A stretch of 57,420 bases of DNA, taken from the NCBI GenBank assembly GCA_902634935.1, contig CACPMF010000009.1:1-57420 (forward strand), read 5' to 3'. The translations under genes were made by a program, and so were the position numbers. The DNA comes from an uncultured Pelagibacteraceae bacterium. Its GTDB lineage: Bacteria; Pseudomonadota; Alphaproteobacteria; Pelagibacterales; Pelagibacteraceae. Of this stretch, positions 31,607 to 41,562 are shown one piece after another; within the stretch, counting starts at the first letter, position 1; every line of letters starts with the position of its first letter. The notes below the pieces were generated by a model. It saw only the letters and a list, made by a program, of their open reading frames with translations, made no database searches and was not told the origin of the DNA.

Positions 31607-32314
31607 TTATCCAAAATTTCCAAGTACAGGGATATACTCTAAAAGATAAAAACCTAGTGCCTGCAATTGGTTTGTTATCATCAATATTCCTGTAATAAGC
31701 AAAAGTCCACCACCAATTTTGGAAATAAGTTGCATCTTATTTTTTAAGTTTTTTGAAAAAATCATAAATCTTTGAATAAGATATCCAGATAAAACGAAAG
31801 GTATTGCTAAACCAAGTGAATAAAAAAATAATAACAATACTCCTTTGTTGATACTGTCTTCAATTGCAGCTAAAGCCAAGATAGACCCAAGTATTGGACC
31901 TATACATGGTGTCCATCCAAAACCAAAAGCCATACCAATTAAAATAGATCCAAAATTACTTGGTGTAATATTTGAATGCACTCTTTTTTCATAATTTAAA
32001 AATTTAATATTAATTAATCCAATTATCTGAAGAGAGAAAATAATAATAAATACTCCTGCAATAATTCTTAATTCATAAGAGTAGTCTAAAACTAATGATC
32101 CCAGAAATGAAGCAGTTGCTCCAAAACTGATAAATACAATTGAGAAACCTAATGAGAATAGAATTATTGGAAAAATGTTTGTTTTCTTACTTTCCAAAAG
32201 TTCATTTAAAGAGCTACCAGAAATATAGGATACATAACCTGGTATCAAAGGTAACACACATGGCGACAAAAAACTGATTAAACCTGCGCTTAATGCAATA
32301 AAAAGTTCTAACAT
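31607..32314 (-). CDS. ccdA: Cytochrome c biogenesis / thiol-disulfide membrane transporter CcdA
   Basis: A 235-residue protein with six helices and the paired redox cysteines of CcdA/DsbD-beta: C18 in ISFLSPCVLPLIPGYVSYI and the second in AFGFGWTPCIGPILGSILA (about 135-153). It moves reducing equivalents from cytoplasmic thioredoxin to periplasmic thiols, needed for haem attachment to CxxCH cytochromes such as those at 5.3-6.2 kb. Its start shares one base with the ppc stop, so it is translationally coupled to ppc. Confidence 0.92.
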   Translation of the reverse strand: MLELFIALSAGLISFLSPCVLPLIPGYVSYISGSSLNELLESKKTNIFPIILFSLGFSIVFISFGATASFLGSLVLDYSYELRIIAGVFIIIFSLQIIGLINIKFLNYEKRVHSNITPSNFGSILIGMAFGFGWTPCIGPILGSILALAAIEDSINKGVLLLFFYSLGLAIPFVLSGYLIQRFMIFSKNLKNKMQLISKIGGGLLLITGILMITNQLQALGFYLLEYIPVLGNFG

Positions 32315-34998
32315 TATCCAGTATTTTTCATTGCTGCAGAAATACCGGCTATCGAAGTTAATAATGCATCATTTAAATTCTTTTTATTCTCTTTGCCTTT
32401 GGTTATTTTCAGCTTCGATATAACAATTGGCTGAATAACATTAAGTACTTCTGTGTAAATATTTCTTGTAACTATAATATTCCTAAATTGTTTTCTTACA
32501 TTAATTATTTCTTTAGGAGTTATTTTTTTATTTAATTTTTTTATTGTTTCAAATTGGTATCTTAATTTTTTACCTATCCTTATAAGTTTATGATCTGCTA
32601 AGTATTTTTCATAAACTTTTGATATTTCTGGATCAACTTTTGAAATGACCATATCTAGGATATCTAACATCGAATTAAAAAATGGCCAATTTCTCTCCAT
32701 GTCTAGAAGAGTACTTTTAAATTTTTTAATTGAGGAATATCTTAATGCCTCTGCGCTACCTAACCACGCTGGTAACATAAGTCTAATTTGAGTCCACGCA
32801 AATACCCAAGGTATTGCTCTTAGGCTTTTTATGTTGTCTACATTTTTTCTCTTAGACGGTCTTGATCCAATTAAGAGTTTACCTAAAGACACATGTGGTG
32901 TCACTGTTTTAAAATACCTAATAAAGTCAGAATTTTGATTAATATTTTTTCTATATGAACTTTTTGAAATATCTGACATTTTTTCAATTAAATTTCTCCA
33001 ATTCTTTTTTGGTGCAGGTGGAGGATTAAGAGTTGCCTCTGTAACAGCCCCTATATAACTACATAAGTTATATTTAGCTAATGGCTCATAACCGTATTTT
33101 TGCTGTATAACTTCTCCTTGATCAGTAATTCTTATTTTTCCATTAACCGAGTATGGAGGTTGAGACCTAAGTGTAGCTTGTATTGGACCACCTCCTCGAC
33201 CAGGTGAGCCACCTCTTCCATGAAAAAAAGTTACATCAATTTTAAATTTTTTTGCAAGTTTAACTATTTCTTCCTGTGCTTTATATTGATGCCAACTTGC
33301 ACATATTTTACCAGCGTCTTTACTAGAATCCGAGTAACCAATCATCACTTCTTGCTTATTATTTATCATTTTTCTGTACCACTTTTCCTGAAAAAGTGAA
33401 TTCATAATAGCTTTTGAGTTTATTAGATCATCTAAAGTTTCAAATAATGGAACAACTCTTAATTTATTTCTGATTTGTGCTTCTTTTTGTAAAAATGAAA
33501 CAGTTACTATATCAGAAATAGACGAGGTCATTGAAATCACATATGCGCCCAAGCATTCATTTGGTTGTTTAGAGATTGTTTTGAAAGTTGACCAAACTTC
33601 CTTATTTTCTTTATTTTTAAATTCAAAATTAGTTAATAAGTTTCTCTTGCTTTTAATTTGATTTGCTAAAAATTTAATCTTTTTCCTTTCGCTCCAATTA
33701 TAATAGTTTTGTTGATATTTTCTTTTTATATATTCTGCAATCAATTGAGAGTGTCTAGATGACTCTTGTCTTATATCTAATCTAGCAAGATTTATTCCAA
33801 AACATTTAGCTCTTCTCATTAAATCTAATAATTCACCACTTGCTAAATTTTCATTTTGGTTTTCTTCCAAAGATTTTCTAACAACTCTTAGTGGTTTTAA
33901 AATTTCTTCTCGTGAATTTAGCAACATTTGTTCATTCAATGGTTTGTTGTAAACTAAATGTTGTTCTATGGATCTATGAGTAATTCTCATTTTATCTCTG
34001 AGTGGACGTAAATAAACTCTATAGGGTTCAAATGATTCACCTGTTTTTTTTTTAATTTCTTTTGAGCATTTTCCCATTGAATAAGATCTAATTAATTTTG
34101 TTAAAGATTTTTCGTACAATTTTGCTGCCTCCCATCGAGATAATAAAATTACTTCTTTAGTCACATCTGCAGTTACATTTGGATTACCATCTCTATCTCC
34201 ACCCATCCAGGATCCAAATTCAATTGGATTAAAATTTTTTGGAAGACCCTTACCCATATTTTTTACAAAAATGCTGTTTAATCTCCTGTATACCTTAGGA
34301 ATAGTTTCCCACAAACTATCTTCGATTATAGCAAGCCCCCATCTTGCTTCATCAAATGGAGAAGGTTTTGTTCTCTTCAAGTCATCTGTGTTCCATATAA
34401 TTGTAATTTCATCATATAATTTTCTATCTATAATTTTTTGTTTTGATGGGAAACTTTTCATCAATTCTCTTTGTTCTAAAAGCTCTGTAATATTATGATA
34501 TTTTTGAATGAGTGTTCGTCTTTTTACTTCCGTAGGATGTGCTGTTAATACAATACCAATATTTAAATTTTTTGCAGTATTGTAAATTTTATTAGATGAA
34601 ATTTTTCTATCCTTAAAAAGTTCCTCAAAGATTTCCTCTATAAAAATATTTTTGTTTGCTTTAGCTTTATTGTTCTCGAATTCATCTAAAGTTCTTGAAG
34701 CATCAATAGACTCTGCAAGATTTATAAAATTCATAAAATGAGAAAATGCTCTTGTAAGTTTATAAGTATTACTTGGACTAATTTGACTTAATGTTTTGGA
34801 AATTTTTTTGTATGAGTCTTTTTGTTTAATATTAGCTCTATTTGCTTTTGAAAGTTTTCTAATTTTTTCAACAAGATTAAAAAATGTTTGACCCTCTTGT
34901 TTTTTGATAACATTTCCAAGTATATTTCCAAGAAGTCTTACATCATCTCTGAGTGATATAGTTGGAATTCTCTCATAATATAAATCTCTTTTAATCAT
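32314..34998 (-). CDS. ppc: Phosphoenolpyruvate carboxylase
   Basis: An 894-residue protein with all PEPC landmarks: LTAHPTEVKRRTLIQKYH with catalytic His, WMGGDRDGNPNVT, MIGYSDSSKDAG, FHGRGGSPGRGGGP, QGEVIQQKYG, IPWVFAWTQIRLMLPAWLG, and the invariant C-terminal AAMKNTG. The reaction is PEP + HCO3- to oxaloacetate + Pi, the anaplerotic supply to the TCA cycle. It is followed without gap by ccdA. No allosteric-site conclusion can be drawn by eye. Confidence 0.97.
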   Translation of the reverse strand: MIKRDLYYERIPTISLRDDVRLLGNILGNVIKKQEGQTFFNLVEKIRKLSKANRANIKQKDSYKKISKTLSQISPSNTYKLTRAFSHFMNFINLAESIDASRTLDEFENNKAKANKNIFIEEIFEELFKDRKISSNKIYNTAKNLNIGIVLTAHPTEVKRRTLIQKYHNITELLEQRELMKSFPSKQKIIDRKLYDEITIIWNTDDLKRTKPSPFDEARWGLAIIEDSLWETIPKVYRRLNSIFVKNMGKGLPKNFNPIEFGSWMGGDRDGNPNVTADVTKEVILLSRWEAAKLYEKSLTKLIRSYSMGKCSKEIKKKTGESFEPYRVYLRPLRDKMRITHRSIEQHLVYNKPLNEQMLLNSREEILKPLRVVRKSLEENQNENLASGELLDLMRRAKCFGINLARLDIRQESSRHSQLIAEYIKRKYQQNYYNWSERKKIKFLANQIKSKRNLLTNFEFKNKENKEVWSTFKTISKQPNECLGAYVISMTSSISDIVTVSFLQKEAQIRNKLRVVPLFETLDDLINSKAIMNSLFQEKWYRKMINNKQEVMIGYSDSSKDAGKICASWHQYKAQEEIVKLAKKFKIDVTFFHGRGGSPGRGGGPIQATLRSQPPYSVNGKIRITDQGEVIQQKYGYEPLAKYNLCSYIGAVTEATLNPPPAPKKNWRNLIEKMSDISKSSYRKNINQNSDFIRYFKTVTPHVSLGKLLIGSRPSKRKNVDNIKSLRAIPWVFAWTQIRLMLPAWLGSAEALRYSSIKKFKSTLLDMERNWPFFNSMLDILDMVISKVDPEISKVYEKYLADHKLIRIGKKLRYQFETIKKLNKKITPKEIINVRKQFRNIIVTRNIYTEVLNVIQPIVISKLKITKGKENKKNLNDALLTSIAGISAAMKNTG

Positions 34999-35017
34999 AA
35001 ATATTTATTGTTTTGTG

Positions 35018-35860
35018 CTATATTAATACAACTTTGGAGTTTTGTTCTCCTAAATTATCTATTGATAACCTAAGTTTGTCGTTAGGTTTTAAAAATTTTT
35101 GTGGCTTCATTCCCATACCTACTCCTGGAGGGGTTCCAGTGGTTATTATATCACCTGGGTGCAAAGACATAAATTTACTTAAATAAGAAACAATTACATC
35201 CACATTAAAAATCATAGTATTGGTATTGCCAGTCTGCATTCTGACACCATTTAAGTCTAATGACATGTTTAAATTACTAGCGTCCGAAATTTCATCTTTA
35301 GTTACTAAATATGGACCAATTGGACCGAAAGTGTCATGTGATTTACCTTTAACCCATTGACCTTTTTTTTCAATTTGCCATTCTCTTTCACTCACATCAT
35401 TTACCAAACAATATCCTAAAATATGATCTTGGGACTGTTTTTCAGATATATGTTTAGCATGTTTTCCAATAACAACTCCTAATTCAACTTCCCAATCAAG
35501 TTTTTTTGAGTCTTTAGTAATTTCTATATCGTCGTTTGGACCGTTTATACAACTTGTTGCCTTCATAAATACTATAGGTTCAGATGGAGATTTTGATCCT
35601 GTTTCAGCAGCATGATCAGAAAAATTTAGTCCTATGGCAATAAATTTTCCTGGGTTTGTAATACAAGAACCAATTCTTTCGCTTGAGGAAAATTCTGGTA
35701 ATGAAGATAAGTCTATACTTTGTAGTTTTGAAATTGTCTCAAAATTTAAATAATCAGGATTGAAATCTTTAACGCATGAACTAATATCTATTATTTTACC
35801 ATCTTTGCTTAAGATAGCTGGTTTTTCGTAATTCTTTTTTCCAATTCTTAATAGTTTCAT
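35018..35860 (-). CDS. Fumarylacetoacetate hydrolase (FAH)-family protein
   Basis: A 280-residue protein: N-terminal cap to about residue 68, then the FAH domain FIAIGLNFSDHAAETG, PIVFMKATSCINGPND, the metal ligands LDWEVELGVVIGKHAKH, GYCLVNDVSERE, and SLHPGDIITTGTPPGVGMG. Such enzymes hydrolyse or decarboxylate 3-keto and acylpyruvate-type compounds; candidates include ureidoglycolate lyase-like or 2-keto-3-deoxy acid activities. It is 15 bp downstream of the HIBADH-type gene on the same strand, suggesting successive steps of one degradative route. Confidence 0.93.
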   Translation of the reverse strand: MKLLRIGKKNYEKPAILSKDGKIIDISSCVKDFNPDYLNFETISKLQSIDLSSLPEFSSSERIGSCITNPGKFIAIGLNFSDHAAETGSKSPSEPIVFMKATSCINGPNDDIEITKDSKKLDWEVELGVVIGKHAKHISEKQSQDHILGYCLVNDVSEREWQIEKKGQWVKGKSHDTFGPIGPYLVTKDEISDASNLNMSLDLNGVRMQTGNTNTMIFNVDVIVSYLSKFMSLHPGDIITTGTPPGVGMGMKPQKFLKPNDKLRLSIDNLGEQNSKVVLI

Positions 35861-35875
35861 TTTCCTCGTAAATAT

Positions 35876-36736
35876 TTATAAATAATTTTTTATTTCTTTG
35901 TACAAGTAGCTGTGATCTAAATTATCATATCCTTTTTTCGATAATTTTTTATACAAATTTCTAATAATCATTGAGAGAGGAAGGTTTATCTTATTCATTT
36001 TAGCTGTATTTAAAATATTCTCCATGTCCTTTAATTGTGATGCAACTTTACCTCTGGCTTTAAAATCCCCTTTTATCATTCGTAATCCATGAGTTTGTAA
36101 TATTTTACTATCAGCCCATCCTCCTTTTAAAGCCTTTAAAACATTAATCGGTCTAAGGCCTAATTTTTTAGACAATATTATAGCTTCTGATACTGCGCCA
36201 ATAGTAATTCCTACAATAATTTGATTTGCGAGTTTTGCTGCCTGACCAGAGGATGGTTTTCCTACATAATTTGGAATTCCTAAGATTTTTAGAACTTTTA
36301 AATTTTTTTCATATATTTTTTTTTCTCCTCCAACCATAATAGCAAGGCTAGCACTTTCAGCTCCTTTCGTTCCTCCAGATACTGGGGCATCTAAAAAGTA
36401 AACTCCCCTTTTTTTTAATTTTTTATAATTATCTAATGCAGTACTTGGTTTAGTTGAACTCATATCTATTACTGTTGTTTTTTTACAAACATTATTTAAG
36501 AATATTTTGCTTCTAATTATTTCGTTTACAGCTTTGTCATCTGTAAGCATTGTAATTATGATCTCCTTATCTTTTACTAATTCTTCAATTTTATAAGATA
36601 AATAAGCACCATATTTTTTAAGTTTTTTAGCTTTGCTTATAGTTCTATTGAATATACTTATTTGGTGTTTTGATTTTAACAAATTTTTAATCATGGGGGT
36701 TCCCATTAAACCTGTGCCTATAAAACCTATTTTCAT
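35876..36736 (-). CDS. 3-Hydroxyisobutyrate dehydrogenase-family (beta-hydroxyacid) dehydrogenase
   Basis: A 286-residue protein: NAD(P)-binding IGFIGTGLMGTPMIKNLLK, substrate-binding FLDAPVSGGTKGAESASLAIMVGG, the catalytic Lys in SGQAAKLANQIIVG, and C-terminal GRVASQLKDME-type DKD-like region (ARGKVASQLKDMENIL). Family members oxidise 3-hydroxyisobutyrate, tartronate semialdehyde or other beta-hydroxyacids. It is in tandem with the FAH gene and divergent from the aldehyde dehydrogenase. The exact substrate is not readable. The 172-bp gap upstream shows no clear promoter. Confidence 0.92.
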   Translation of the reverse strand: MKIGFIGTGLMGTPMIKNLLKSKHQISIFNRTISKAKKLKKYGAYLSYKIEELVKDKEIIITMLTDDKAVNEIIRSKIFLNNVCKKTTVIDMSSTKPSTALDNYKKLKKRGVYFLDAPVSGGTKGAESASLAIMVGGEKKIYEKNLKVLKILGIPNYVGKPSSGQAAKLANQIIVGITIGAVSEAIILSKKLGLRPINVLKALKGGWADSKILQTHGLRMIKGDFKARGKVASQLKDMENILNTAKMNKINLPLSMIIRNLYKKLSKKGYDNLDHSYLYKEIKNYL

Positions 36737-36908
36737 TTAATGGTGCTTATTACTGATTATTATTAATTTATTTAATTTAGTGTTCATTTTTATTTACCCG
36801 CAAATCAAAATAAAACATATTATGTTGAAATAGAAATAAAAATATTAGTTATTAGGTTTTATTAATGCTAAATGTCAGTAAAATTATTTAAAATAATAAA
36901 TTTAAATT

Positions 36909-38351
36909 ATGTATGAAAAGTTTGGACAATTTATAGATGGTAAATGGCAAAAGTCTCAAAATAATGAGACCTACGAAGTAATAAATCCTGCAACAGAGGA
37001 AATTTTAGGTCATGCATCTAAAGCCTGCCGTGAAGACGTTAAAAAGGCATTACTTTCATCTGAAAGTGGATTTAAAAAATGGAGAAATACTACACCCTGG
37101 GAAAGGTCTAAAGTTTTAAGAAAAATTGCTGATAAAATTAGAGAAAAAAAAGATGTTTTAGCTAAATGGATGACCTTAGAGGTTGGAAAGCCTTTGGCAG
37201 AGGGAGTTGCTGAGGCAGGGGGAGCAGCTGATATTTTTGAATGGAATTCAGATGAAACCAAAAGAATATACGGTCAAACTGTGGAGAGTAGATTTAAAGA
37301 CACTCGAATTCACATTTATTATCAGCCAATTGGGGTTGTTGCTGCACTATCGCCATGGAATTTTCCTTTAGTTTTGTCTGCCAGAAAAATTTCAACAGCT
37401 TTGGCTGCTGGTTGTTCTGTAATAATAAAGCCTGATGTTATAACTCCAGGTACAGTTATGGAGTTAGTAGATATATGTAGAGAAAGCGGCGTGCCTGCTG
37501 GTGTTGTAAATTTATTATCTGGTGATCCGCCAAGTATCGCCTCACAATTAATCTCCTCTGATATAATTAAAAAAATATCTTTAACTGGGTCATCCAGAGT
37601 TGGAAAATTAATTTTAAAACAAGCATCAGATAAAGTTCAAAGAGTAACTATGGAATTAAGTGGACATTCTCCATTTATTGTTTTTGATGATGCTGATATT
37701 AAAAAAGCTACAGACATCGCTGTAGCTGCTAAATTTAGAAATAATGGTCAAGTTTGCATATCTCCAAGTAGGTTTTATATCCAGGAAAGCAAAAAAAACG
37801 AATTTATTAATTTATTCATTGAAAAAACAAAAAAATTAAAAATAGGTGATGGTATGAGTTCATCAGTTCAATTGGGACCTCTAACAACCAAAAAAAGATT
37901 AAATGAAGTTGAGGAATTAGTTGAAATAACAAAAAAAGAAGGAGCAAAAGTTTTATTGGGAGGTAAAAGGCCATCGGGATTTAATAAAGGATTTTTTTAT
38001 GAGCCAACCGTGTTTGATAATGTAGAAGATGATTTTACAATAATGAAGAAAGAGCCTTTTGGACCATTAGTTCCAATACTTTCATTTAAATCTTTTGATG
38101 AGGTAATAGATAGAGCTAATAATCATGAGCTTGGCTTATCAAGTTATGTGTGCACGTCTTCTATGGAAAAAGCTCATATAGCTTCGGAACGTCTAGAAAC
38201 AGGAACTGTTGGAGTTAATACAGCTTTAATAGCAATCGCCGAAGCTCCATTTGGTGGAATTAAACAAAGCGGTTATGGACGAGAAGGTGGATCAATGGCA
38301 ATTAAAGATTACTTAAATGTGAAATATACTCATCTAGGTATAAAAGGTTAA
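36909..38351 (+). CDS. NAD(P)-dependent aldehyde dehydrogenase (succinate-semialdehyde-type)
   Basis: A 480-residue ALDH: PWNFPLVLSARKISTALAAGCSV, TGSSRVGKLI, the general-base Glu in TMELSGHSPFIVF, the nucleophile Cys in NNGQVCISPSRF (about residue 282), and KKEPFGPLVPI. It resembles the GabD/lactaldehyde dehydrogenase group, but the ELSGHS and QVCISPSRF variants (rather than ELGGN and QVCVCANR) make the precise substrate uncertain. It is divergent from the HIBADH/FAH pair and may supply or use an aldehyde in the same route. Confidence 0.9.
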   Translation: MYEKFGQFIDGKWQKSQNNETYEVINPATEEILGHASKACREDVKKALLSSESGFKKWRNTTPWERSKVLRKIADKIREKKDVLAKWMTLEVGKPLAEGVAEAGGAADIFEWNSDETKRIYGQTVESRFKDTRIHIYYQPIGVVAALSPWNFPLVLSARKISTALAAGCSVIIKPDVITPGTVMELVDICRESGVPAGVVNLLSGDPPSIASQLISSDIIKKISLTGSSRVGKLILKQASDKVQRVTMELSGHSPFIVFDDADIKKATDIAVAAKFRNNGQVCISPSRFYIQESKKNEFINLFIEKTKKLKIGDGMSSSVQLGPLTTKKRLNEVEELVEITKKEGAKVLLGGKRPSGFNKGFFYEPTVFDNVEDDFTIMKKEPFGPLVPILSFKSFDEVIDRANNHELGLSSYVCTSSMEKAHIASERLETGTVGVNTALIAIAEAPFGGIKQSGYGREGGSMAIKDYLNVKYTHLGIKG

Positions 38352-38409
38352 ATAAAAAAATATCCTCTACAATTGTTCTAAATCTTTTTTTGAGATAAGT
38401 TTTTTATAA

Positions 38410-39264
38410 ATGACAAAGATTTTTCCTTTGATATTTATTGTTTTGTGGTCATCTGCTTTTATCACAACAAAACCGATTGTTGATCATAGTGAGCCTTTTT
38501 CAGCATTAGCTTTTAGATTTTTTTTTGTATCTCTAGGTTTTTTAATTTTTTCAATGTATAAAAATTTTAGTCTAAAAGTTTCTAAATCAAATTTAATTCA
38601 ATCATTGGTTAGTGGAGTTTTGTTTCATGGAATTTATCTTGGAGGAGTTTTTTATTCAGTTTCTGTTGGAATGCCGACTGGTATAGCTGCATTAATTGTA
38701 ACATTACAACCTATTCTAACAAACATATTGGCAGGTCCAATTCTTAAAGAGAATGTTTCCTACCATCAGTGGATTGGAATATTGCTTGGATTTTTAGGTG
38801 CTGTATTAGTTTTGGGTTTTGACATAGGAAAAAATATTCCCTTTGACGGAGTGATAGCAACAATAATTTCTCTTGTATCAATTACATCTGCCACAATTTG
38901 GCAAAAAAAAATTTCAAATAATTTACCGCTAGAAACAAGTAATACCTACCAAGCTCTTGGAGGATGCTTATTTCATATCTTAATAATAGTTTTTATTACA
39001 AAATTTCATATTAATTTTTCTTTCACTTTCATAGCTGCAATGAGTCATCAAGTTTTGCTAGTCTCATTTGGTGCTTTTACAATTCTAATGTTCTTGATAA
39101 GAGAAAATTCAGCAAGTAAAACAACCTCTTTTTTCTTTTTAATACCATCTGTATCTGCTTTGATGGCTTGGTTATTTTTAAACGAAAATTTATACTTTAT
39201 TGATATAATTGGTTTTTTAATTGCATCAATTGGTGTTTATATTGCCACAAGACCAGAAAAATAA
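38410..39264 (+). CDS. EamA-family (DMT) transporter
   Basis: A 284-residue protein with ten predicted helices in two EamA repeats: FPLIFIVLWSSAFITTKPIV, LITLQ-type VTLQPILTNILAGP and LGFLGAVLVLGFD in the first; SPSASALMAWLF-like IPSVSALMAWLFLNE and GFLIASIGVYIATRP in the second. The family exports amino acids and related metabolites; substrate unknown. It is 58 bp after the aldehyde dehydrogenase gene and 4 bp before the homocysteine methyltransferase-type gene on the same strand, so it could share a transcript with either. Confidence 0.9.
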   Translation: MTKIFPLIFIVLWSSAFITTKPIVDHSEPFSALAFRFFFVSLGFLIFSMYKNFSLKVSKSNLIQSLVSGVLFHGIYLGGVFYSVSVGMPTGIAALIVTLQPILTNILAGPILKENVSYHQWIGILLGFLGAVLVLGFDIGKNIPFDGVIATIISLVSITSATIWQKKISNNLPLETSNTYQALGGCLFHILIIVFITKFHINFSFTFIAAMSHQVLLVSFGAFTILMFLIRENSASKTTSFFFLIPSVSALMAWLFLNENLYFIDIIGFLIASIGVYIATRPEK

Positions 39265-39268
39265 TTTT

Positions 39269-40183
39269 ATGGATAACAAATTTTTTGAAAAAATTAGAAT
39301 TTTTGATGGAGGAATGGGTCAAGAACTTTTGAGTAAAGGTTTGATATCAAAAGGTACGCTATGGTCTGCAAGTGCATTAATTGAGAAAGAATTTCATAAG
39401 TTAGTAACTGATGCACATATTTCCTACATAAATGCAGGCGCAGATATAATTGTAACAAATAACTTTTCTGCAAGAAAAATTAGATTTATTCAAAACAAAG
39501 TTTTAGGTAAATTCCAATATGCCAACGAACAAGCAGGTATTTTAGCAAATAAAGCAAGAGAGATTTCTAAACAAAATATATTGATAGCTGGTTCATTGCC
39601 ATCTCAAAGCGATACCTATGTTGAAGATGCAAGAAGTTCATCAGAAATTCAATCTGATTTTGAGGAGCAGGCTAAAATAATAAGTCCCTATGTTGATTTT
39701 TTTTATCTTGATGTTGTAAGCAGTGGTAGAGAAATCGAAATTGCCTCAAATATTGTTGAAAAACTTGGAAAAAAGGTGGTTGTAGGCATACATTTAAAAA
39801 AGAATTGCAAATTACCTTCAGGTGAAAGTGTTCAAAATATAATTGAAAAATTTCAATGTAACAGTTGGATAGGTCTAGTTTTTGCTTGTGTATCTCCAGA
39901 AATAGTTGAGAAAACATCTGATTTTTTTTCTGATTTAAAACTTCCTTTCGGATTTAAGGTAAATTTATGGGGCATTGAAGAACCAACTCCAGTGCAAACT
40001 TTTAATTCAGCAAAACATAATGAAATAGGAACAAATCCTAACATTGCACTTGGTTCTAGAAATTTAAGTGCAAAAGAGTTTTATAAATTTACAAAAAGAA
40101 TGGTTGAAAAAGGTGCAAGAATTTTAGGAGGCTGTTGTGAAACTAAACCAGAGCATATAAAAGAAATTTCAACTCTTAAATAA
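39269..40183 (+). CDS. Homocysteine S-methyltransferase-family protein
   Basis: I read this from the ATG at 39269, just after the EamA stop; the open frame extends back to 39221 inside EamA. The 304-residue product has the BHMT/MmuM barrel: IFDGGMGQELLSKG, AGADIIVTNNFSA, LPSQSDTY, and zinc-binding cysteines in FACVSPE and the C-terminal GGCCETKPEHI. It would transfer methyl groups from S-methylmethionine, betaine or a similar donor to homocysteine, making methionine. Flanking EamA transporters on both sides suggest linked amino-acid efflux. Confidence 0.88.
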   Translation: MDNKFFEKIRIFDGGMGQELLSKGLISKGTLWSASALIEKEFHKLVTDAHISYINAGADIIVTNNFSARKIRFIQNKVLGKFQYANEQAGILANKAREISKQNILIAGSLPSQSDTYVEDARSSSEIQSDFEEQAKIISPYVDFFYLDVVSSGREIEIASNIVEKLGKKVVVGIHLKKNCKLPSGESVQNIIEKFQCNSWIGLVFACVSPEIVEKTSDFFSDLKLPFGFKVNLWGIEEPTPVQTFNSAKHNEIGTNPNIALGSRNLSAKEFYKFTKRMVEKGARILGGCCETKPEHIKEISTLK

Positions 40184-41063
40184 CCTTTTTACCACCCGCT
40201 CGTCTTACAAAGTAAATACCAATTACAACGGCTATAAGTGATATTAATACTTTTACAGTAATTAATTCTTTTAGAAATATATAACTAAGTATAGTTCCAA
40301 ATATAGGAATTAAATAAGATACTTGTGACTGAAAGATTAAACCATTATCTACTAAAATTTTAAATCTTAACAACCAAGCTATTCCTGTAGATACCAATCC
40401 AAGATATATCACAGAAATAGTTGACTGAATTGATGGATTATATGTCCAAGGTTTTTCAATATAAAAAGACAGAGGTATTAAAATTATAACTGCCCAAATT
40501 AATATGGAGCCAGTAACATTCTCGTTTTTTTTTTCTTTTATTTTTAAAGTAAGTACACCACCAATTACATAACAAGTAGATCCAACTAGAATTAGTATTG
40601 CGGAAATAAAATTACTTTCATTAATTAATAAGTTATCCGAAAATAAGTATACTATTCCTGCAAAGCCAATTAAAATTCCAATGGTTTTTGTAAAGTTAAA
40701 TTTTTCATTTTTTGTATAAAAATGCCCCAAAATTGTCGAGGATAAGGGGGTTGTAGACATTAAAATTGCAGCTAAATTACTTTGAACAGATTTTACACCA
40801 TAAGAAATTAGGAAAAAAGGAACAACTAAGTTTATAAAACCAATTATTGCAAACCAATACCAATCTTTTGAAAATGCCTCTACTTTAATTTTTTTATAAA
40901 AACATAAAATTAAAACAGGAATAGCTCCAAAAAATACTCTTAATAAAGCAATGGTTACAGGTCCAAATGAATATGTAGCTATCTTTATATTAAAGAAAGC
41001 TGATGCCCAAATTAAAGCTAGAAGAGTTAATAAAATATAATCAATTAAATTTGGTTGTCTCAT
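40176..41063 (-). CDS. EamA-family (DMT) transporter
   Basis: A 295-residue, ten-helix protein: LLALIWASAFFNIKIATYSFGP start, LAAILMSTTPLSSTILGHFYT at the end of the first repeat, and a second repeat with YLGLVSTGIAWLLRFKIL and VSYLIPIFGTILSYIFLKE. A basic C-terminal tail (RRAGGKKVI) faces the cytoplasm. It is sequence-divergent from the EamA gene at 38.4 kb. It overlaps the YbaK-type gene by 4 bp (co-translated) and the homocysteine methyltransferase gene convergently by 8 bp. Substrate unknown. Confidence 0.9.
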   Translation of the reverse strand: MRQPNLIDYILLTLLALIWASAFFNIKIATYSFGPVTIALLRVFFGAIPVLILCFYKKIKVEAFSKDWYWFAIIGFINLVVPFFLISYGVKSVQSNLAAILMSTTPLSSTILGHFYTKNEKFNFTKTIGILIGFAGIVYLFSDNLLINESNFISAILILVGSTCYVIGGVLTLKIKEKKNENVTGSILIWAVIILIPLSFYIEKPWTYNPSIQSTISVIYLGLVSTGIAWLLRFKILVDNGLIFQSQVSYLIPIFGTILSYIFLKELITVKVLISLIAVVIGIYFVRRAGGKKVI

Positions 41064-41539
41064 TCTATTAAATTTTCAATTTCTCCATTAGTAAGTTTAA
41101 CTAAATTATTAAAACTAATCTCAAATACGCAATTTGGATGACCTGCTGCTGCAAAAATTTTTTCAAATCTTTCTAAAGTTATATCAATATAAATTTGCAA
41201 ATCTGTAAGATGTCCAACTGGTGAAACACCTCCTATTGTATACCCGGTATGTTGTTTTACCTCATCAGGAGATGCCATTTTTATATCCTTTAAATTGGTG
41301 ATTTTTTTTAATTTATTTAAAGAGCATTTTTTATCACCTGCTATTAAGCATAAAATGAAGTTTTTCTCTGTTTTAAAAAGAAGACTTTTTACAATTGCAC
41401 CAATTTCACAGTTAAGTGAATTTGCAGCATCAATTGCAGTTCTAGCTGAAGTTTTTAATTCAACAATATCAAGAGAACTATCAAAATCTTTGAGAGCTTT
41501 TTTAACTCTTGTAACTGGTTCTTTATTTAAAATATTCAT
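41060..41539 (-). CDS. YbaK/ProX-type aminoacyl-tRNA deacylase
   Basis: A 159-residue YbaK/EbsC domain: TAIDAANSLNCEIGAIVKSLLF, FILCLIAGDKKCSLNKLKK, KMASPDEVKQHTGYTIGGVSPVGH, and FAAAGHPNCVFEISFNNLVKLT. The catalytic Lys and the GGVSPVGH loop are kept. Such free-standing proteins hydrolyse mischarged tRNAs, e.g. Cys- or Ala-tRNAPro. The EamA overlap suggests shared expression without obvious functional link. It is divergent from glnA across 141 bp. Confidence 0.92.
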   Translation of the reverse strand: MNILNKEPVTRVKKALKDFDSSLDIVELKTSARTAIDAANSLNCEIGAIVKSLLFKTEKNFILCLIAGDKKCSLNKLKKITNLKDIKMASPDEVKQHTGYTIGGVSPVGHLTDLQIYIDITLERFEKIFAAAGHPNCVFEISFNNLVKLTNGEIENLIE

Positions 41540-41562
41540 TTCAATCTATAGTTGATTAAAAC

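Noticed and set aside
39180-39268. SAM-type riboswitch before the homocysteine methyltransferase-type gene
   Set aside because: The gene starts 5 nt after the EamA stop, leaving no room for a leader, and I saw no SAM-riboswitch pattern in the EamA end.
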